From NCBI GenBank assembly GCA_964020975.1, contig OZ026619.1, positions 9,872,778 to 9,936,777 of the forward strand: 64,000 nucleotides of DNA, given 5' to 3'. The notes under the pieces were generated by a model. That model saw only the letters and a program-made list of their open reading frames with translations. It searched no databases and was not told the DNA's origin. Position numbers and translations under genes: made by a program. The DNA comes from Hermodice carunculata. Lineage: Eukaryota > Annelida > Polychaeta > Eunicida > Amphinomidae. Shown in pieces: positions 35,403 to 49,280 of the stretch (its first letter is position 1; every line of letters starts with the position of its first letter).

Positions 35403-38400
35403 AAACTCGGACTTTGCTGAATTACGGATTTTGAAAATCGGGACCGTAAAACCGTACTTTTCAATAAACAGATTAAGGTTTTCAAATTTTATTCTTTACA
35501 TGTGAACTTAAAGGTGAAATGCGGTTAACGAAAACAAGCGCGATCCATAAGACGGGTTTGTGAGTAACGAACTTTACTTAGGCAGGCCTTGTGGTAGCCT
35601 GTATGTGCCAGCTACTCCAAGGAAGCTCAATTCCCGTAGCATAGTCTACCCCGCAAGTGTACCAGAGAACAGAGATGGCACTCAGCATGGCCTACAACAA
35701 CGCACATGTCAGTTGGCTATAAACTTTGGACACCCATCTGCCATTTAAAAGCTAACTTGTAACATTATAGACCCTGTCATTATTATCGTCTGATTTAATT
35801 CATCCTTTCGCCTCATTTATGGCTTCCAAGCCGCTGTCGTGCTTCCATTACAAGGCGTTAACAGATGATTTCCGCAGATATTCTGAAGAAAAATAGTATC
35901 AGGATTTACTCAATTTTAAACTGTCTTTAGTCTGGGTCTTATAATCAATTTTTCATCAACAACATCAGCAAGGATTACATTTTCTAGTCTGCATGAACAA
36001 AGACCTGCTGGTTTGTTAGTGCAATATTTCAGATTGAAAACGAGCGCTTCTGTGCATGCAAAACTTGCACATGTGTGTCGCTATAGCGGATCTTACAACA
36101 AAGAATCCCACTGTCAGGGATCCCATTAATTGTAAAATGAGGAAAATCTACGCACGCTTCATTAGCACACAATATTTAAGGATTTGCATATGCATTGCGG
36201 GCAGGTAACGTTAAGCATTGCATTAATCATGCTGAGCGCCTCCTTAATTCAAAGCCAACTGATGTTATGCTCGTGACGAAGATTTTGAAGCATTGTTTCG
36301 TAACACAATGAACTCCAGCAAACGTTTTTAATGCAGACTTTACACAAAACCCATCTCAGTTAATTCCAATCTCGATGTACTTGCGCCAAAGCCTGTATAT
36401 TGATGTGAATGAATGCATGTATTTGCATGAGCTGGTTTCTTCAGCTCAAACCAATCGATACAGAGTTTCTTTGAAAATAGATTCTGGCAGGCGTCCGTTT
36501 CCGTACTAGATTGGTATGATCCATCAGCAAACGCTATGCATTTCCTTTCTGGTGCTCACAAGCAGGGCTGTCACCAAGCGGCTCAATGCTCTCCCTCTCT
36601 ACCATGGTCGATCATATTAAAGGTCCTCTAGTGCACTTTCTGCACAATTTCGATTTTCAGTCGAGTTTTTGAGATACTCAATAAGAAGAACACTAATTTA
36701 TTAGCAAAGCCCCATTGCGAGCCTGCGTTACCACTTTAAAACTCTGTCAAATCGCAATCTTAAGTATTTTGATTTTATCGTTATGGATTGCTTTCGGTAC
36801 GGCTTAATAATGCATACGTCATGTCAAACACTGCATCCGTTATGCGCATAACAGCTGTTGAATTAACATCACTTCCAAAAGGACTGTGTATATTTTTTTT
36901 ACTGACGCAAAACACAAAATTGAGTGGGTTTTCGCTCCAACCTGAAAGACAATTGAATTGCTATGATGCATATCTCTTTGTTTTCTGTGATTACTAAGCC
37001 TTAGTGTTTCCAGGGACCTTGTCCACAAAACAAGTGAATCTATCAGTGCGAAATGTTTTTATTTTAACTGTATCTCATGTGATTTGAATGTCAGATTTGC
37101 AACCGGTTTCTTAGCTTGCCGATTAAGCTACCCAAATCTGCCCGTAAAGTTGTCCCAGTAATCTCGAAACGGGAAACTTGAAGCATGTCTCTTTGTGTGA
37201 CATTTGAAAACGATGCAGAAGATGCTGATATTCAGTTCAGAAGAAACTGAATGTCATTTAGTAGGTATAAAACCTTGGCTGCTCCTTGTTCTGATACGTT
37301 ATGATGTATCCCTTCACTACTTTGAATTCTAAGGATGAACTTTATCCCCGATTTGATTATATGTATTACACAACAAATACGCATAAAAGGGGAAATATTA
37401 AGCAACCTAAAAATTTTCAGATAAAAATAATGATTAATGAAAAAATTCAAGGTTATGCATGTGAAATGTTTTATGAAGATTGATATTTTTTTTGTCGCAG
37501 AAATGAGTTTTCCACATTATAACGTTGTAAGCTTATACATCATATATAGGAATGTGTACATAGAATGATTGTGAAATAAAATTATATGTGTATAAAGCAG
37601 AACATAAGAGTAAAGAGGCGTACTTTTCCTGCTATACAAACGCTACTTCTTCTATTTGCCTGGGGAAGCAGCAGACAGGGGAGCAGAAGGTCTGCTTCCC
37701 ACGCAATGGCGTACAATGCACTGGTCAAAAGTCATGTTCCGGCCAAATATTCTCCCGAAAGACAAGTAGTCAGTAGCCCTATCCGTCAGAAACTTGCCAT
37801 CTATATGTCTATTTCAGTAGAGGATGTACTTATTGGTACAGAGCCATTTTTATAAGCAGTGATCAAAAGCACGACGAGGCTTATATATGACTGCAGATGG
37901 AACACATCAATACAGGTTTTTACACAAGCAAAAATCAATACCCATCCAGGGCAAGCACAAAACATCATTTATCATTTTTGTTCAGCGGGCCTTGTAGTTC
38001 ATAAGATATATACACGTAGCGCTAAATCAAAAAGAACCTAGGGTACAGGACACAAGGACAGACACAAAGGTCATAATTGGTAGCAGCTTTGAATTATTTA
38101 AGAGAATGGCGAGCAAACATTGTATAAAAAGTGTAGCGAGATACGCCCCACTTCATGAAAGTTGCGAGTGATGAAAGCAGTTCATGTCACACTTTTTGTG
38201 GATGGTGTGCTGCTGGTTCTGAAGTTGGAAACTGATGATCTGACTTATGATTTTTTAGGTTCTTGAATGTAAGGAAAGAAGAGAGAAAGAGGTTACCATC
38301 TAAACTACAGCGTCTAATTAGGGGGTGGTTTAAAACAAGGGAAAGTTACATCCAGCAGTTGCCTCCTGACTTTGATCAGCGTAATTCTCGTAATTATATT

Positions 38401-40483
38401 TTGTAGTGGTGGATTAATTTTAATAGGTGTTGCCAGCATTGCAGAGATGAAATACACTGACAAAGAGCTTGAAACACGTAGCAGCTCGAATCATTAGAGG
38501 AAATCAAGGGTGCATACGTTTGAGAGGACTATGATACAGTGGAGTCACAGACAAAAGCCAGAGATATACAGTTCATCTCAAATTCCACGCAAGCTAGGGT
38601 TTGTAAGATAGCGGGGCGAATACAATTTATTGCCTTCAACTATTGCACAATGCACAAATATGTGTGTTTATATACACGTCGAAACATTCCTTTTCATTTT
38701 TTATATATTAATATTAGAAGAGATATTTTTACTTACCTTTTCTCTATCAATCTTCAAAATACATGAATACAAAAATAACTATAATAATATAAAAGGACAG
38801 GCTGCGCAGTTTACGCAATCTCTGCATTTAAGCGTTTGACTAATCACTATATTTTCTTGGTTTACAAGCCACACATAACTCCATTGCGCCTCGACAAATA
38901 TAACGAGTTTTCAAAATTTGTCCCTTCGATTGTTACTCTTATCGCGGTTGAAAACTGGATACAATGGTCAAAATTGCGACTTCCCATACAATTCACTAAT
39001 TTCTGAGGTATTCTAATTTTTATTAAAATATTAATTATTGCGGCCCTACGTTCAAGCAATTACTTGCTAAGTTGTCACAAACAGGAAACCAGGGCATGCT
39101 TCTTGGTATTAACCGTGGTGGTGATAAAATGAAACTATAGACGCAATTTTCTGCAGGTGTTTATATCAATTTACGATGTGAGCCCAGAGTAATTTCGCTC
39201 CAGCAATAATGAATCACGTGCTGTGCATGCACTGACTTGTTTAGATAATATTGTGCCTCCAAGTAAAACACCTCCATAATTGGCTGCTTTGGCTTCTTCT
39301 CTAAATATGAATCTGATTTCTTCGCTTATATTGTATTACTGATGGCACAAACAAAAGTTGTACCCTGCGGCACAAATCTGTGTTGATGCACATCAGGGTT
39401 GGTTTCATACTATTTTACCTTATAAGACGAAAGCGTAGCAGTCCCCTTGAACATAAACCGCTACAACATTTGTCGACGATAAACGCTTCTCGTTAAATAT
39501 GAACCGATTTGCAAATATTTCCATGCCAGAAAACTGATGCCTAGTACGAGTGACATCTCCGCCAACGGAAAATTGGTGTTTGCTTGCGCGACGTAGGATA
39601 TGAGTGGTCGGCAAGAACTGTGCAAGATATTCGCGCCATATGATACATAAGATGTTCGCGGAAGCAACGCCATATATAATTACACTACATAATAAATTGA
39701 ACAAACTCACTTTTGCTATTATTTGAAGGCCTTTCAAAGCATGCAATAACATTTATAAGAATAAGCGCGCCTCAGTTGATGTGTTAGTTGGTAAGCTGTC
39801 CTAGCCCAAGCATTACTACAACAAATACCGTTTGGGTGGCGAAATTCTCATATCTCGGTACGTTTAAAAACTTTCAGGTAGATAGCAAATGCACTGCAAG
39901 ACTCGGTGCATTTGCTCTACGACAACATTAGGAAGTGACAATGTACTGCACGGTTATCGACTTCCATACACTATGCATACACGCAAACTTTAATTTACAA
40001 GAACAAATGTGGCATTCAATTAAAAAAAAAGTTTAAGCCCCGCCTATTGCTTTTGTAATACACACATGCCAGGTTTCAGTTTTCAACAGTACTACAAGAC
40101 GCGGCAGTGCATTTCAATGAGGTACATTTTTCTCCCAAGGAACTGGCCTGGACGTGACGAAGTTACTGGACAACAGCAATCGCCTTCTTAGTTAACTGAA
40201 CAACACCTGGGACATTTTATTTTGGATGATTAAAATCAACCCTTTAGGTACCCGATGTCCGTGCTATCATAAATGAATGAACTATATATATCTAGTTTAT
40301 TCCACCATGGTGCTATTTGACTTCATCTTAAACTATCAGTTTTTTGTTTGTTTGTGACTATCTTACTAAGGACTGTCTAAAGACTTGTTTAGTATATTTC
40401 TTCGCCTGCTAGTTCCCACGAACACTGTGTCTAGCACTTAGCTTATCATCTTCATCATCATCGTCGTCGTCATGTTCGTTCTT

Positions 40484-40485
<2 letters not shown>
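35403..40485. other. Intergenic, no gene recognised
   Basis: About 5 kb with few repeats. Short frames carry no recognisable domain. Candidate cytoplasmic exons of the protocadherins were looked for on the minus strand but none could be supported. Confidence 0.5.
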
Positions 40486-40547
<62 letters not shown>

Positions 40548-40548
40548 C
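40486..40548. repeat. (ATC)n microsatellite
   Basis: About 20 TCA/ATC units, preceded by decayed CATC and GTC units from 40446. Confidence 0.97.
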
Positions 40549-42031
<1,483 letters not shown>

Positions 42032-42222
42032 TTTGGCAGTATGTCCAACTACATCCCCTCAATGGGACGATTTGGTGTTCACAATATATAAGCTTATAGG
42101 CTGTGTTTATTTTTTGCTCTTTTTTACAGAACAAAATTTAGACTGGCCAACTTGAACAAACAGGAACATATTGTGAATGTCAGCTTACACATACATAGGA
42201 TGCTTTCTTTTTCGTATCTTTG

Positions 42223-42358
42223 CAAAAACAAAAACAAAAACAAAAACCCCCAAAAAAGAAAAAAAAAACACATAACACAACAAAACAAAAACAAAACCCC
42301 AACAAATAAACAATCAAAATAAAACAAAACATAACATAACAAAAACAAAAATAACAAC
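42223..42358. repeat. C/A-only low-complexity tract
   Basis: CAAAAA units with CCCC runs and almost no G or T, about 135 bases. Confidence 0.9.
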
Positions 42359-43046
42359 ATTAAGCAAGCAAGTGAATCTTAGAATTCTAAATAATCTAAC
42401 CTTGTTAACCGATGAAGCAAATATTCATAGGAAATACATCAGCCGTTTTTGGTTCTGTTGTCTGCTAAACAGTCCAAGATATCCCAGTCTGTTGGGGCAT
42501 AAATGGCACGGAAGACAGCGGTCAATCTCTCATTGAAATTTTGTATTCAAAATGCATATTTTTTCTGACACTTAACAACAAGGAACACATAAACGATGAG
42601 TTAGCCAGAAAACCTTTGAAGCATCTGACCATATTTCATTTCTCCTGAATTATCTTCCAGTTGACATAATTATAACGTATTTCCATCAGACAGATAGGAT
42701 ACGAAGCTTGCACAGCTTGGTCAGACGGTATCGTTAAAATGACGGTACAAAATACGCTGCTTCAGGAGAAGTAAACCACATCGACGATTTTGCAATAACA
42801 TACAATGTGTATACCTTAGTAACCTAAGTTGAAAATACAATCTATTAACATTAATCTTTATTTACTGGGAACCTTTTTGAACACAAATTATATAAGGTAT
42901 TTCTGCAGCCTAGCTACATGTGAATCCTATGACATTATGCCACGTAAAGAAGCAAAACAAGTTTTTTTTTTTCCTTTGGACAGGACTAAGTGTATTAGTG
43001 CAACAAAAATGGAGAAAAGTACCGTAGCAAAAGGATAAAAATAGAT
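42359..43046. other. Intergenic, nothing recognised
   Basis: No gene or repeat family identified. Confidence 0.5.
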
Positions 43047-43207
43047 AATCTTACATGGCTCAGAGTGAGTTACTATTTTTCTCTCACGAAGGATCGTTTT
43101 TGGTGGGGAAAATCACGAGTGACCGCAGGTCATCAGTGACTTTTCCACAGTAACAACGATCCCGAGTGAGACAAAAATAGTAACTCACTCTCCAGCCATG
43201 TAAGATT
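43047..43207. mobile_element. Foldback or MITE-like element
   Basis: Arms of about 73 bases: the left starts AATCTTACATGGCT and the right is its complement ending AGCCATGTAAGATT. They are roughly 85% complementary, including GAGTGAGTTACTATTTTT, with a loop of about 10 bases. TA dinucleotides at 43052 and 43201 could be target duplications. Confidence 0.75.
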
Positions 43208-43573
43208 TTGTTTATTCATTATTTATCGCAAAAAATATGCCCTAGGCTTACTTTCAACGCCGACCTGGTGTGCCATGTTTGATGACGTTTGTCGCAGTTA
43301 TTCTACATGACGCGTGACGTATGATCAGACATCGCTCGCACACATGATTTTGTCTAAATGTCAATGCATCACGTCGTTGATCCGGGCGCGTCACATTTAA
43401 CTTGTAACAATGTTTAGGTCATGTGATGTACCGTGAGTTACTACTATTGAATTTCATTAGGTCATGTGATCTACAGTGAATTACTATTAATTTCACTATA
43501 GAAAGTGATAATTCACCTTCAAACATACAAAATACTGTTTTCCATTAACCCTTTAATTGTCATTTTTATTGAG

Positions 43574-43625
43574 TCAACAGCTTTCCTCAGCACAGCGGTC
43601 TAAGCGCGCCGAGGAAAGTTGTTGA
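43574..43625. other. Strong hairpin next to a tRNA-like A-box fragment
   Basis: TCAACAGCTTTCCTC (43574..43588) pairs with GAGGAAAGTTGTTGA (43611..43625), 14 of 15 Watson-Crick. The loop holds CAGCACAGCGGTCTAAGCGC, which looks like the D-arm of a tRNA. Possibly a SINE head folded into a palindrome. Confidence 0.4.
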
Positions 43626-43944
43626 CCTGAGCCCTTCTCGTGGTCTTTGCTCTATCATGGTAACCGTAGTCATACAGCTACTTAAATGGAAGGTCAATTT
43701 ACATATACCATAATCCTGTATCATTATGCCAATTCAGAGCAAACTTTTATAGCATTTTGGCAATGGAAGAGTTATAGAATTCAACATCAAAACCAAATAA
43801 AACCAATATCAATCTTAGGGCAGTGTGCACACTCTAGACATAATTTGGGAGGATGGCTTCATACAGTAAATTCAATACTGAAATGCAATATTCGCAGACA
43901 AAATTTATTTCGCTGTACAGCAAAAACACTAGCAGATAAGACAT

Positions 43945-43973
43945 GGGGTGGGGGGTGGGGGTGGGGGAGGGGG
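43945..43973 (+). other. G-quadruplex-forming G tract
   Basis: Five runs of four to six G separated by single T or A within 29 bases; a textbook quadruplex pattern. The frame 43686..44165 that spans it is otherwise featureless. Confidence 0.8.
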
Positions 43974-44475
43974 CTGCTGCTTCTAAAGAAACGGAAATTG
44001 CAAACACTGTTTAATACATCCTTAAGCAAATTATTTTTCCGATGTACAATTTGTAATTTCCATCCTCATTGTTTGGTCATTGTGACTCCCAAGTTTGTCC
44101 ATAGCACGCTCAATCTTCAAACTGTGACTACAGACTTATCTCCGACATGCTTCAGGCGGCTTTGATGTTACAGCTATGGGAGAAACTTTATCTAATTGGC
44201 TTCCTGGAAATTGTCCTTTAAATGTTGTCATTTTGGAGACTCTTGTGTTCATTGGAATTATTTTATCCTTGTTGTTAGCATGGCCAAGGCTAAAGCTGCC
44301 ATAATAAAATTTGTGCATTTCCAGACAAAAGCGTGTCTCTTGACAAACGGTCATGTCAACAAAGCCAAACAGACAATTATTATTATAGTGGGTTTGGTGC
44401 TGTGCAATGTTTCCTGAGCACTGCTGAAGCTTCGCAACTTCCTCAGTGCCTATATGCATACACCTTGCTATCCTA

Positions 44476-44513
44476 CCCCCCCCCCCCCCCCCGAAAAAAA
44501 AAAAAAAAAAAAA
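44476..44513. repeat. Abutting C17 and A20 runs
   Basis: Seventeen C, one G, then twenty A. May be prone to sequencing error. Confidence 0.9.
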
Positions 44514-45793
44514 CAAGTTGACCCCGGAGACATAATGGATCAGAACAGATGAAAATGAAAGCAGCGGCACTGATGCAAACAGGAAAACTAGCTTAAAGTT
44601 GACTGGCTTGAACCGATAAGTATATTATTGTGCATGACCCTGTAAGCGCGTGCCCCTCTATACAGCGCGCCAAGAATATAGCCAGGCGTAAGAATACAAA
44701 GCGCTAATGCCTGCAGAAATTCTATTTAACTCAGTAATCGATTACCTGCCAGCACACAACCTCCTAATGATATTAGCTAAAGGCACGGTAAAACGCTTCA
44801 ATCTCCTTACGCGGACAGTACAGTGTATGCCGCCGGTATGAAACTGAATGGGGCGGCGGATGTAACCGTGCAAGTCAAGACCTGTCCTTACTCAACTGAT
44901 GGCGAGATGCCGACGACCTTAAAATGCTGGAGACACACTCTGCCCTTACACACTTCAACAGGAGCAAATAAACCACAACAACATTTACACCACGCACCTG
45001 TGTATTCAAGTTAAACACATGAAAAGCAACGAATGACGAACAGCCAATGCAACAGGGGTGAAAAGGGACTTCACCTCTAAGTTAGACATCTTTGCGTTCG
45101 CATCTCAAATGAGAACATCTGCGATCGTTCATCTGTAACTTGTTAACTAAGACAAGGTGAATGGTGTAGAGTCATGTTTCTTTCAACCTTTGACCTCCTC
45201 ATCCTTTCATGCCTTCTTGTAATCTCACTCTCTCACGTTGCTGTGCTTGTAAACATACTTTGTCAATCAGAGCAATAATAAGCAGCATGTGTTGTTCAAT
45301 ACACGCCAACGCCTGCTTCGTCCAAAACACAACATCATCAGATAACTAAATCTTTTTAGCACAACTCTCGCTAAATTAACTGGTAATATGGGATAAAATA
45401 GCATCTAAAGGTATTAATTGTTCTCCTTCCACCAGTAATCAAATAAAAATGTTAACTATTTCATTGCCGCATTTTGGACTGAGTCAATGCGGACCAGTGT
45501 ATTATCTGGAAATATAGACATGCTGTTACTAGAACGAAAAGTCTTTTCATAAAAATATAAATCTAGCAAAAATATAAAATTTGAAAGCAGTTTGTCTTAA
45601 GGCGCCTGCTCTTACTTACAAAAATTGCCAATGTGTCTCTGTTTTTTTGTATCGAAGCCCATCGATGTATACATTTTAGTTACGTCAATATGTGTAGTTT
45701 CTTTGTATGTAACAACAAATGTTCTAAGAATAATTTGTGTCCGATTTACACTTTGAGAAAGGATGACAACACAACTTTTGGCATAAAAAGGTT
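44514..45793. other. Intergenic, nothing recognised
   Basis: No gene or repeat family identified. Confidence 0.5.
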
Positions 45794-46016
45794 GAAATCA
45801 ATGGTCATGTAAAGACACTAGTATAACTTAGGTAACCATTTTTTTCCCTTTAAAAGGAACGGTTTTTATGTTATTGAATTTTTAAGCGTCTGTGATTAAC
45901 ATTGATAACTCTTTTTCCATTTGGGAGCTTAAAAAGTAGTATTTAAAATTGGAATATTGGCAAACAAAAATTGGTTACCTTAGTTATACTCCTGTCTTTA
46001 CATAGCCATTAATTTC
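45794..46016. mobile_element. MITE-like element with long terminal inverted repeats
   Basis: 45794..45844 and 45966..46016 are reverse complements at roughly 85% over 51 bases, sharing ATGTAAAGACA, AGTATAACT and AGGTAACCA. Weaker complementarity may extend inward. The ~120 bp centre has no coding capacity. Confidence 0.75.
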
Positions 46017-46863
46017 ACAAAGATTCCTGAATCAAGTTTTGAGTGAGGTTTTCTCAAAATAACCAGGTCTTGTAAAAATTTGTTTCTGAAATATTCACTA
46101 CCAAAGATAACCAGAGAGATATTCCGACTTCCAAACGACATCTGCTCAGAGTTCGACTTTAGTCGTGGTTGACATTGAACAAGTTAAAAGATTATGTAAA
46201 TGTGCCGTCCACTCACAATCAAAATGAAGTTATCCTAGAGGGACTAAATTGGTCAGATGGGATTGATGGGTAATGCCGATGTCTATATTGGCGAAATTAT
46301 TGCAAATTATAGTGCATTTACCTTACTAAAATCAGGTGTCCTACCGGGAAGTTGTACTTTGTAAAACACGATTACAACTTCAAGCCCCTTTACTGATATT
46401 TCGACAAGATCTACACAACTATCGGTATTGTACTTTTTGCAAATAGCATAATAATTGCTTTAACTCTGTGTCAATATACGTGTACAATTAGCAATGAAGA
46501 CATCAAAATTAGCATCACACTTGTTCCATTTGCCTTGTCCAACGACATGTTCCTTCGGTTAAAGCGGCGCTGCCTACACAAAAGAATGACGGACAGCATG
46601 CGTGTTTGCTTTAGGATTTCCATTGGTTCTGCTGGGGGCACGCACATTACATTTTAACAAGGCGCGTTGTTCGTGGATCCATACGTTTTGTGCTGTAACT
46701 GTATTAAACATAAAGAAATACAAAACCAGATTCCGCAATACCTTCCACCCCATAATCAAAACTTCTTGCCGGCGAATAAATTATGGATGTCTTTTCTTTT
46801 CCTACCACCTGCTGGAAAAAAGCACACCAATACATTGTGACAGCAACTGTAGAGTGGCCCGTT

Positions 46864-46872
46864 AATCACCTG
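46864..46872 (-). promoter_or_regulatory. Candidate 5' splice site at end of protocadherin 2 exon
   Basis: The minus strand reads TGCAG|GTGATTAAC across the last codons; CAG|GTGATT fits the donor consensus CAG|GTRAGT at most positions. If used, the exon ends at 46870 in phase 2 and the TGA at 46868..46866 becomes intronic. No AATAAA on the minus strand was noticed within about 500 bases downstream, which agrees with splicing. Confidence 0.5.
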
Positions 46873-49280
46873 CAAATAAGACTATAGTTATGACCTACCT
46901 CTGGGTATTCTGCCATATCTCCATCACCAACATATAAACCTACATGAAGAGGTGCCGTATCCTCGTTGTGGCCCGGTTTATCTAACTCCGAATAAGGTGG
47001 AGGATTAACAAGCCTACCCCACACTTGAGAACCACTATCCGGTGCTCCCATCTCCTCTTTTCGCCGTATTATATCCACATCTCTATGAGCGATACGCACC
47101 AGATTACCGGAAACGTATCCGCGGTCTTGCCGATTCCTCCTGCGATGTTTACAAGCACAGATGACTAACATAAACAAAAGTATTATAAGCATGATCCCCA
47201 GGGTTCCTGATAATACTAAGATAATGATGAGATTATTAGCAGGCGACCCAGCGTCATTTGTTGTCGGTTCTTGCTTCACAGTTGGTCCGCTGCTGATTAC
47301 GAAAATTGATACATTTGCCGATGAAGAGAACAAGGGGGCGCTACTGTCCTCCGCTATGATAACTGTCTGGTACATTGTACTGTTTTCTTTATATAGCATG
47401 ACTTTAGTTGTTATAACTCCTGACTTTTTATCAATAGTAAATAAGCTTTGCACAATTTCATCATCTGCCATTCTGAAATGGAATTTGTTGAACAGATCTG
47501 AATCAGCATCTGTTGCGTATACTTTTCCCACCTCAGTACCACGCGCCATACGTTCCATGACGTGAAAACCGTAATTACTTTGTGAAAACCTTGGCCTTTC
47601 GTCATTGGAATCTTTAATTGTCAGTGCTATCGTTGCTGTCGCTGTTAGAGGTGGTTTTCCTTTATCTTTTGCAATGACGACCACGTCTAAATTTTGTATC
47701 TTTTCCCGATCAAATTTAACTAGTGCAGTAACACGCCCTGTGTGACGATTTATTTCCACTGCAGGATTGGCAGTTTTATACAGCAGATATTCAATTTCCG
47801 CGTTCCTGTCAATATCTTTGTCCGAGCAATTTACTTGAATAATGGAAGCACCGATTCTGCTATTTTCCTGCAGGGAAGCAAAATACGTATTTTGAGAGAA
47901 AACAGGGGCGTTGTCATTTTCATCCAGTATGGCTACTGAGAAAAATTGTGTGCTGGACAGAGGAGGTTTGCCAAAGTCTCTACAAGTGATAGTAAATGAA
48001 TAGCGAGATCTTGTCTCCCTATCTAGCACGGCCGCTGTTACCAGCTTAAATTCAGTTGGATATATATTTTGCAACTGAAAATTGCCATCACTGGTCTCAC
48101 AGGCAAATCTAGCATTATCTCCCCCATCCAGGTCCTGCACAGATATGTGCGCCATAAAAGTCTCTAGTTTAGAGTTCTCCTTTATTAGGATTGGACCTAT
48201 GTCGAAGTCCGTGTTGACTGTAATTTGGGGTGCATGATCATTAATATCAATGACATGGATTGTTACTTCAGTTTCAGCAGGCACGGGCTTCGGTCCCATA
48301 TCTGTAGCTAATACAGACAGTTCGTACATGGATCGGTTCTGGTACCTTAGTTTCTCTTTTAAGTAAATTATCCCAGTATTCTTATCAATGCCAAAAGTAC
48401 GGCCAAAGCGCCTTCTTGTTTCCGGGGAAAATTTATACTCTACTTGACCGTTGACACCTGCATCTAGATCAATGGCTCGTACTGCCTCAACTTTGGAATG
48501 GATTGTCGCATTTTCAAATATTCTTACCTGGTAACTGTCATTTAAAAATCTTGGCATGTTGTCATTAACATCGATTACAAGGATATCTATAACAACAGAC
48601 CCGGACTTAGAGGGCGCACCGCCGTCATGGGCAACAATCTTTAATTGATGGAAGGCTGCTTCCTCTCGGTCTAACCGTGTATCAAGCACCAACTGGACTC
48701 TACCGCCACCACCCCGTCGCCCACCTCGTATTCGAAAATTAGACGAATCAGACAATAATTCATAATCTTTGACACCATTTTCGCCACTGTCTTTATCTGC
48801 TGCTCCGTTTATCACAGCAACAATGCCAGGTTCTGTATTTTCCGGCAATTCTAGGCTGAGTTTAGGTTGATCAAACGTGGGCCAATTATCATTCACATCC
48901 AATATGTAAATTTCCACTCGGATGATCTGGAAGTACTGTAAGGGTTTCACTGAAACATCAGCTTTGACGACACATGTAACCTCTTGAAAACACATTGTAT
49001 CTCTGTCGATTCTGCTTGCCGTTTTCAGAATTCCACTTGATTTATCTATGGAAAAATAGGGGGTGTGTCGCCCCTTTCTCACAAAACTGAACTGTAAAGA
49101 CTTCAGAACAACTGGATCGTGCTTCATTTCGAGCCCTGACTCTCTGAGGACGTCACCTACAACCTTCCCAGTAGGGGACTCCTCCTCGATGCTATATGAT
49201 AATGGATTCTGACATAGTAGAGGGACAAACCCCAAAGAGCAAAAAAACGCAATGAAAACTGCCTCACTCACTTGGCCCAT
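46866..49280 (-). CDS. Protocadherin 2, single large exon
   Basis: An 804-residue frame. Start ATG at 49280 has a strong context (AACATGG). Signal peptide 1-23. EC1 27-136 (CX5C loop C97/C103, DRD 92-94, DVNDN 128-132); EC2 137-246 (DKDSGENG 162-169, LDRE, DVNDN); EC3 247-352 (DLDAGVNG, DINDH); EC4 353-461 (DLDGGDN, LDRE, DENDN); EC5 462-565 (DKDIDRN, FDRE, DSNDE); EC6 566-664 (DADSD, lacking a final DXND, as usual). Transmembrane 684-710, basic stop-transfer KHRRRNR 711-717, PPPY 760-763 as a possible WW-domain ligand. Six N-glycosylation sites (247, 257, 315, 484, 633, 656). Family role: calcium-dependent homophilic cell adhesion at the plasma membrane. Oddities: a Gly/Arg-rich loop at 185-194 in EC2, and a splice donor overlapping the stop codon, so the cytoplasmic tail may continue in other exons. 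Same strand as protocadherin 1. Confidence 0.97.
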   Translation of the reverse strand: MGQVSEAVFIAFFCSLGFVPLLCQNPLSYSIEEESPTGKVVGDVLRESGLEMKHDPVVLKSLQFSFVRKGRHTPYFSIDKSSGILKTASRIDRDTMCFQEVTCVVKADVSVKPLQYFQIIRVEIYILDVNDNWPTFDQPKLSLELPENTEPGIVAVINGAADKDSGENGVKDYELLSDSSNFRIRGGRRGGGGRVQLVLDTRLDREEAAFHQLKIVAHDGGAPSKSGSVVIDILVIDVNDNMPRFLNDSYQVRIFENATIHSKVEAVRAIDLDAGVNGQVEYKFSPETRRRFGRTFGIDKNTGIIYLKEKLRYQNRSMYELSVLATDMGPKPVPAETEVTIHVIDINDHAPQITVNTDFDIGPILIKENSKLETFMAHISVQDLDGGDNARFACETSDGNFQLQNIYPTEFKLVTAAVLDRETRSRYSFTITCRDFGKPPLSSTQFFSVAILDENDNAPVFSQNTYFASLQENSRIGASIIQVNCSDKDIDRNAEIEYLLYKTANPAVEINRHTGRVTALVKFDREKIQNLDVVVIAKDKGKPPLTATATIALTIKDSNDERPRFSQSNYGFHVMERMARGTEVGKVYATDADSDLFNKFHFRMADDEIVQSLFTIDKKSGVITTKVMLYKENSTMYQTVIIAEDSSAPLFSSSANVSIFVISSGPTVKQEPTTNDAGSPANNLIIILVLSGTLGIMLIILLFMLVICACKHRRRNRQDRGYVSGNLVRIAHRDVDIIRRKEEMGAPDSGSQVWGRLVNPPPYSELDKPGHNEDTAPLHVGLYVGDGDMAEYPEVGHNYSLICR

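Noticed and set aside
38257-38405. Possible small exon after a TTTTTTAG acceptor, giving a basic 48-residue peptide (LIRGWFKTRESYIQQLPPD)
   Set aside because: The acceptor and frame could be chance; no donor, partner exon or family match could be supported.
42223-42358. Telomere-like C/A-rich tract
   Set aside because: Units are irregular CAAAA and CCCC runs, not a telomeric repeat such as TTAGGG or its complement.
43686-44165. 159-residue plus-strand frame
   Set aside because: No domain; includes the G tract; composition is not protein-like.
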